A DNA stretch of 10,926 nucleotides from DASYAN01 sp036501345 (GTDB lineage: Bacteria; Chloroflexota; Ktedonobacteria; Ktedonobacterales; Ktedonobacteraceae), in the NCBI GenBank assembly GCA_036501345.1, contig DASYAN010000468.1, positions 1-10,926 on the forward strand, in the 5' to 3' direction. Under the pieces are notes generated by a model. The model searched no databases, had not been told where the DNA came from, and worked only from the letters and a program-made list of their open reading frames with translations. Below, one piece after another: positions 8,401 to 10,926 of this stretch. The translations under genes and the position numbers were made by a program. The number at the start of each line of letters is the position of its first letter. Within the stretch, counting starts at the first letter, position 1.

Positions 8401-9523
8401 CTGCCCCTTTACGAAACAAATCGATAGGGATAGCTTCGCTGTAGAGGAAAGAGCATACTCGTAACAGATCAGCAGCAATCGGGCTGAGTGCTTCAATCCT
8501 CTCAAACGCCAGTGAAAATGTGGTAGCAACGGACTCTTCATGGCCGATGAAGCGCTTTCCTCTTCTCTTGAGGAGTTCTGCTCTCCGACAAGCATACTGT
8601 TCTTGATAGCGGGAGAATGAACAGCCCATCTCCAGGATATAGGAGCCTGCCTGATCAAGTGCGAGCGGTAATCCATCCATGAGTTGCCAGATGTGACGCG
8701 CCTCGTCGTGTTGTGCTGAACTGGCCTGATCCAGTTGGGCATATTGAGCAACTCTTCGTGTGCGACGCAGGAGGAAGAGGATACCATCCTGCTCAGACAT
8801 GGTTGAAAGCACCTGTGTCTGAGCAAGTGGCTCGACATCATGCGTGCGTGTGGTGATGAGGATGCTCCCTTGATGGTGTGTTGGCACAAATTTTGAGATG
8901 ATCTCCTGCGGGTTTTCCACGTTATCAAGAATGAGTAACCAGCGATGGTGCTTGCGTAGCCAGCGTTGCACCTCTGCAATACATTGATCTACTTCCTTTT
9001 GCTCCGGGAGTTCTAACTCAATGGCGAGCTGCATACATGATGAAGCCAGGATTTCCCAGGAATCAGCTTGTAACCAGAGAACAGCCTCATAATCCAGGCA
9101 AAAACGATAGGCATACTCGACCGCTGTATGTGTCTTGCCAATGCCTCCCAGCCCGCTGATTGCTTGCATTAAGGTCGCTGTGCCTCCAGGGATGAGAAGG
9201 GATCGAAGGGAGTGGAACAGATCATCACGGCCAGTAAAAAACATATCTTTTTGCATGGGAACGGTCCATACTTCTGTCGGCCACCGATCTACAGAAAACC
9301 CGGCGGCCTGGAGAAGGTCTTTTCGTTCCTGTTTCGAGAGGAAGAGTTCATCGGCGAGTCGCAGGACCTGAGCACGCGATGTGGGCTGCGAGGCGCGATT
9401 CATCCATTTGACAATGGTATTGCGATGCATCCCTACCTTGTGCGCGAGTTCTTGCTGCGTAAACCCTGCACGCGCAAGATACCGACCAAGCTGGTCAGCG
9501 AAATCTTCGTGGTCCTCATCCAT
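5420..9523 (-). CDS. XRE HTH – NB-ARC – TPR STAND regulator with an unrecognised C-terminal region
   Basis: A complete 1367-residue STAND protein: a ligand-gated NTPase switch, probably cytoplasmic, with TPRs as sensor or binding surface and an HTH that may bind DNA. Domains: XRE-type HTH about 8–65 (FTQQELAHKVGMHRNTIVKW); FTGRDDL linker 96–102; NB-ARC with Walker A GLGGIGKT 124–131, Walker B LLILDN 196–201, sensor-like ILITTR 221–226 and GLPLAL 284–289; winged-helix region about 330–425 ending in the MHD-like HRLVQ 413–417; sixteen 42-residue TPRs 483–1154; then 213 residues with a basic cluster (KKRRKQR, about 1173–1179), a predicted coiled stretch and an unfamiliar C-terminal domain. All ATPase motifs look intact. 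The ATG at 9521–9523 sits just before the HTH and suits the fold, although its ribosome binding site is weak. It stands alone on this strand. HTH–NB-ARC–TPR architecture is known; target DNA and ligand are not readable from sequence. Confidence 0.95.
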   Translation of the reverse strand: MDEDHEDFADQLGRYLARAGFTQQELAHKVGMHRNTIVKWMNRASQPTSRAQVLRLADELFLSKQERKDLLQAAGFSVDRWPTEVWTVPMQKDMFFTGRDDLFHSLRSLLIPGGTATLMQAISGLGGIGKTHTAVEYAYRFCLDYEAVLWLQADSWEILASSCMQLAIELELPEQKEVDQCIAEVQRWLRKHHRWLLILDNVENPQEIISKFVPTHHQGSILITTRTHDVEPLAQTQVLSTMSEQDGILFLLRRTRRVAQYAQLDQASSAQHDEARHIWQLMDGLPLALDQAGSYILEMGCSFSRYQEQYACRRAELLKRRGKRFIGHEESVATTFSLAFERIEALSPIAADLLRVCSFLYSEAIPIDLFRKGAGHLSPRLSSGEEYIDQAISVLQDYSLVHRSAETETLSIHRLVQAVLIDEMDASTAHQWADRVVQAMESILPVGDDRATGAFERLLPHAQNCARLIEQYHLTERSATQLLYRTGVYLAEHVRYGEAEALYIQCLNIRERAQGPEHPEVGYPLYVLAELYREQGKYREAIPLYQQTLRIWRQVSGSYYPELVHPLRGLAELHHMQANYHEAEPLYQEAITILEQTQRLDQSQMTTLLNCLANLYREQGKYAQAESLYQRNLRLYEQTLSKEQPAWVDVFHGLAELYTEQGRYGEAEGFFQQALYIYEQVLDPDHPRIAPLLHNLANLYVDEGKYDEAELLYQRALHILEQAFGPDHHQLAHTLNSLANIYQIKDNHREAEALYQQALRIYEQTVGPTNVQLAAALNNLGKIYQEQGKYRLAEAHCLRALHIREQALGPEHSDVATSLDYIAMLYCEQDKYDEAEVLYQRSLCIREQVLGPSHPLLAFPLNGLGNIYSEQGKYDEAEPFYQRALSLWGQRQDVSQSHLATLLQSMARCYREQGKYREAEPLYQRALRVQEQRLGTDHSDLVSLLNHLAMIHREQGKYAEAESLFRRTLHIQEQTLGKAHPDVAIQLDGLANLYAEQEKYEKAEPLYKRAISIWEQAEGEAHLDRAASLNNLAELYRQQEKYEEAESLYKRAISLLEQTVEADLLHMAQMLTNLAIILSIQGRYGEAELLYLRALHIREQSFGQTHPEVAASLANLATLYYAYDKYHMAKRMVIQALLIVEQQSGPHHTHTIAFQQLYDKIQQRIDEGLGQSKKRRKQRNETARSQAWKADKLRSLQQEHDIQYNQVQKRLSKLIERAPQEIIKHMCSSILHAWKEAVLEESKSGEAFALYGLPPKTTVFQLVPESRISEGRNPRHWTGEGSEQGAGNLYVIEVDQNPFEVAMDDDFYATPLPLNMALRQAFDVTHQRFFTENTEMKEPDNPECRRIYLGIALAAQARYSREEREGE
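5423..6061 (-). other. Unrecognised C-terminal region of the STAND protein
   Basis: Residues 1155–1367. First comes a charged, helical stretch with a KKRRKQR cluster and heptad-like spacing (about 1155–1225). Then a mixed region follows with ALYGLPPKTTVFQLVPES, an acidic patch (VAMDDDFYATPLPL) and a Gly-rich turn (GEGSEQGAGNLYVIEVDQN). I match this to no family. It follows the sensor repeats directly, a position where some STAND proteins carry an extra effector or partner-binding domain. Confidence 0.5.
6062..8077 (-). repeat. Sixteen consecutive 42-residue TPRs (kinesin-light-chain type)
   Basis: Every unit is 42 residues with no insertion, following LNNLA-LYREQGKYDEAE-LYQRALHIREQ-LGPEHP. 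The pattern (Leu, Gly/Ala, Tyr, Ala, Leu positions) matches the TPR_10/TPR_12 type found in kinesin light chain and many bacterial STAND proteins. First unit codons are near 8077, last near 6062. Unlike the WD40 array, these repeats have diverged well at DNA level, so the array is old. Confidence 0.9.
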
Positions 9524-9546
9524 ACACTTTCATCTCTCATCACAGA

Positions 9547-9561
9547 TGCACAAATTTTGCA
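9547..9561. promoter_or_regulatory. Second, weaker dyad in the leader of the STAND gene
   Basis: TGCACAAATTTTGCA has TGCA at both ends and AA/TT inside, with one mismatched pair. It lies in the predicted leader, 24–38 nt before the start codon. It could be a secondary protein site or chance in an AT-rich leader. Confidence 0.2.
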
Positions 9562-9583
9562 CACTCGCTCCCGTCCTTCTGGC

Positions 9584-9612
9584 TTTATACTCCTCTTGAT
9601 TGATCAAGACAA
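9584..9612 (-). promoter_or_regulatory. Sigma-70-like promoter of the STAND gene
   Basis: Read on the minus strand: -35 TTGTCT (9612–9607), a spacer of exactly 17 nt, and -10 TATAAA (9589–9584). Transcription would begin near 9577, giving a leader of about 54 nt before the ATG at 9523. It is the best promoter-like pair found in the window. Confidence 0.6.
9594..9609. promoter_or_regulatory. Candidate operator: perfect inverted repeat in the promoter spacer
   Basis: TCTTGAT-TG-ATCAAGA is a perfect 7-bp inverted repeat with a 2-nt centre. It lies in the -35/-10 spacer and overlaps the -35 box by three bases, a position where a bound dimer would block RNA polymerase. A dyad of this size suits an XRE-type HTH dimer, and the gene it controls encodes one, so autorepression is a reasonable inference. 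Confidence 0.5.
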
Positions 9613-9803
9613 ACAACAAAGATGGCGTGCCTCACTATTTGCGAGCCGAGAGAGGAAAACTCGTCTGTGCAGAAAGTCCTGTCCATCCAAGACGCTCCAC
9701 TCGCTTAGGGGCAGTATAGGACAACGGTAATGCACAGGTCAACACATTCCTTGTTCATGGATGTATCTGTCTCGTGCTGCGACATGACCAAAAGAGTGTA
9801 CGT

Positions 9804-9810
9804 GGGAGGT
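9804..9810 (+). promoter_or_regulatory. Ribosome binding site fixing the exonuclease start
   Basis: GGGAGGT lies 5 nt before the ATG at 9816. It is a strong Shine–Dalgarno match and decides the start. I see no clear promoter between 9613 and 9803. Confidence 0.7.
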
Positions 9811-9815
9811 AACAT

Positions 9816-10514
9816 ATGAAGCATTCTCAGCGCAACGCTTTCCTTCGTGACCATCATTATCGCTGGCGCAAAAGCTTCTCTGGTCAGTGGTTCCTCATTG
9901 GCCCTGATGGCTATCCTACAACCGAACAAGCAGCGAGGTCGGCGATTGAACAGCAAAGAAAGAGCATCTCACTGTCTCCTGGAGAATGGGCACGTGCCTT
10001 GCTTAAAAAACGTCCGCTTGTGCTGGATACGGAAACGAGTGGATTGGAAGCCGGCCATGAGGTCATCGAACTGGCGTTAGTGGAAATAGACGGGAGGGTC
10101 GTAGTGGATACGCTCATTCAATGCCAGGGGGAGATCCCAGAGGACGCTACGAGAATACATGGGATAACAAGAACGATGCTCTCTTCTGCGCCGTCATTTC
10201 CCGATGTCTGGGCGAGGCTCTTGCCTTATCGTGATCGCGAGATCATCATCTATAATGCCGCGTTCGATATTCCTCTCTTGGCCCAGACGGCGGCACGATA
10301 TCAGATCACACTGCCGCGACTCAAGAGCCATTGTTTGATGATCCAGTATCTCTCGTATGTAGCAGCAGGCCAGAATACTGGAACCGAACATCTGAGCTAT
10401 CGCTCATTAGAAACCGCTTGTACCCAATTCGGGATTGCTGCGGGTGGGCACAGGGCTGTATCGGATGCGCAAGCCGCGCGAGCCGTGTTCTGTCGTCTAG
10501 CCGAGTGCTCATAA
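9816..10514 (+). CDS. DnaQ-like DEDDh 3'-5' exonuclease
   Basis: Predicted metal-dependent exonuclease that removes nucleotides from 3' ends of DNA or RNA; cytoplasmic. The 232 residues have a complete active site: Exo I LVLDTETSGLE with Asp71 and Glu73; Exo II YNAAFDIPLL with Asp151; Exo III HRAVSDAQAARAV with His212 and Asp217. HGIT at 115–118 is typical of PolC/DnaQ epsilon-like members. An N-terminal segment of about 60 residues (YRWRKS-GQWFLIGPDGYP) precedes the nuclease fold; it looks like a small beta-rich unit and I do not recognise it. No polymerase, helicase or UvrC-type domain is fused, so this is a stand-alone exonuclease that could serve repair, RNA processing or defence. It is transcribed away from the STAND gene across a 292-nt shared upstream region, and the next gene begins 17 nt after its stop, so the two are probably an operon. 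The exonuclease call is firm; the substrate is open. Confidence 0.93.
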   Translation: MKHSQRNAFLRDHHYRWRKSFSGQWFLIGPDGYPTTEQAARSAIEQQRKSISLSPGEWARALLKKRPLVLDTETSGLEAGHEVIELALVEIDGRVVVDTLIQCQGEIPEDATRIHGITRTMLSSAPSFPDVWARLLPYRDREIIIYNAAFDIPLLAQTAARYQITLPRLKSHCLMIQYLSYVAAGQNTGTEHLSYRSLETACTQFGIAAGGHRAVSDAQAARAVFCRLAECS

Positions 10515-10518
10515 AAAG

Positions 10519-10523
10519 GGAGG
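10519..10523 (+). promoter_or_regulatory. Ribosome binding site of the last gene
   Basis: GGAGG within a purine-rich run (AAAAAGGGAGGGAAGG), 8 nt before the ATG at 10532. It supports that start and translation as the second gene of the exonuclease operon. Confidence 0.6.
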
Positions 10524-10531
10524 GAAGGACG

Positions 10532-10926
10532 ATGCAATGTCGTGTGTGTCAGACAACTCCTTGCCAGGTGCTAGGAGGTCATCTTGCGGAGGCATGCGCC
10601 TGGCTCTTTTCAGATGAGGCAGAACAGATGTTAAATAGTGGGGAGTGGTGCTCGCTGTTTGAGCATCTGACTGCTCACATAAGGGAGCCAGAGATGGAAA
10701 CCAGGAGAAAGAGCAAGGGCCAATCTATAGAGAGTGTACATGAGCCATCTCATCCTGCTTCAGTCCTCCCTTCGCAAGAGGTGGGGGACTATTGGATCTG
10801 GGCTTATTCTGCTCGGCCTGGGTCAGATACCTATAATGTAGAGAAAAGAGGCAAGTGGCTTGTGTTTGTCCCTGTCATCCATGTTGATGCAGCCTGGGCC
10901 AGAATCAAAGAGGCCGTCGAGGAGGG
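10532..10926 (+). CDS. Bles03/DUF1917-like protein with a Cys-rich N-terminus (3' end missing)
   Basis: The frame runs off the window after 131 full codons. Residues 1–50 contain Cys3, Cys6, Cys11, His17, Cys22 and later His, which might bind zinc (CRVC at the start), followed by a helical stretch ending HLTAHI. Residues 51–82 look like a charged, flexible linker. From about residue 85, GDYWIWAYSARPGSDTY, then GKWLVFVPV, then VDAAWARIKEAVEEG, matches my recollection of the Bles03/C11orf68 (DUF1917) family, annotated in bacteria as 'putative phosphothreonine lyase domain-containing protein' and structurally eIF4E-like. The lyase activity is a database label and I see nothing here that proves it; most of the domain lies beyond the window. 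Its 17-nt gap to the exonuclease gene implies co-transcription. Confidence is high for the gene and moderate for the family. Confidence 0.75.
   Translation, partial: MQCRVCQTTPCQVLGGHLAEACAWLFSDEAEQMLNSGEWCSLFEHLTAHIREPEMETRRKSKGQSIESVHEPSHPASVLPSQEVGDYWIWAYSARPGSDTYNVEKRGKWLVFVPVIHVDAAWARIKEAVEE

Noticed and set aside
8359..8979. 206-residue minus-strand frame inside the NB-ARC region
   Set aside because: Same strand but another frame of the NB-ARC coding sequence, whose motifs are intact; Ser/Arg-rich product with no motif.
9212..9730. 172-residue plus-strand frame spanning the STAND start and the intergenic region
   Set aside because: It is antisense to the HTH codons and crosses the promoter region; no ribosome binding site or recognisable domain.

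Overview
The window fits a large, moderately GC-rich bacterial genome with expanded signalling and STAND-type families. A Ser/Thr kinase fused directly to a WD40 propeller array, an HTH–NB-ARC–TPR giant and a Bles03-like protein together resemble Ktedonobacteria-type Chloroflexota. That placement is an inference from architecture; there is no rRNA or other marker gene here.

Layout. Bases 1–3350 (+) hold most of one very large gene cut by the left edge: two nearly identical protein kinase domains in tandem, then 13 WD40 repeats. Kinase 1 has a normal HRD loop; kinase 2 has HCD. Bases 3351–3597 are a gene-poor junction. Bases 3598–5010 (+) encode an A/T-richer, all-helical orphan protein that looks like the C-terminal solenoid of a much larger STAND/NACHT-type protein, so it may be a 5'-truncated remnant. 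A hairpin with a short U-tract follows (5038–5078). Bases 5075–5419 contain no convincing gene.

Bases 5420–9523 (−) encode a complete 1367-residue protein: XRE-type HTH, NB-ARC NTPase, winged-helix region with an MHD-like HRLVQ motif, sixteen 42-residue kinesin-light-chain-type TPRs, and an unrecognised ~213-residue C-terminal region. Its upstream side carries a good sigma-70-like promoter (TTGTCT-N17-TATAAA), and a perfect 7-bp inverted repeat fills the spacer and touches the -35 box. This looks like a repressor site, possibly for the protein's own HTH.

Reading away from that gene, a two-gene unit begins at 9816 (+): a DnaQ-like DEDDh 3'-5' exonuclease with an extra N-terminal segment, then, 17 nt later, a gene cut by the right edge with a Cys/His-rich N-terminus and the start of a Bles03/DUF1917-like ('putative phosphothreonine lyase') domain.

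How they work together. The common theme is repeat-protein sensing coupled to a switch (kinase or NTPase), arranged as separate transcription units. The most testable system-level idea is the divergent pair: an HTH–STAND regulator/sensor facing an exonuclease operon. Nothing in the sequence proves that the units act together.
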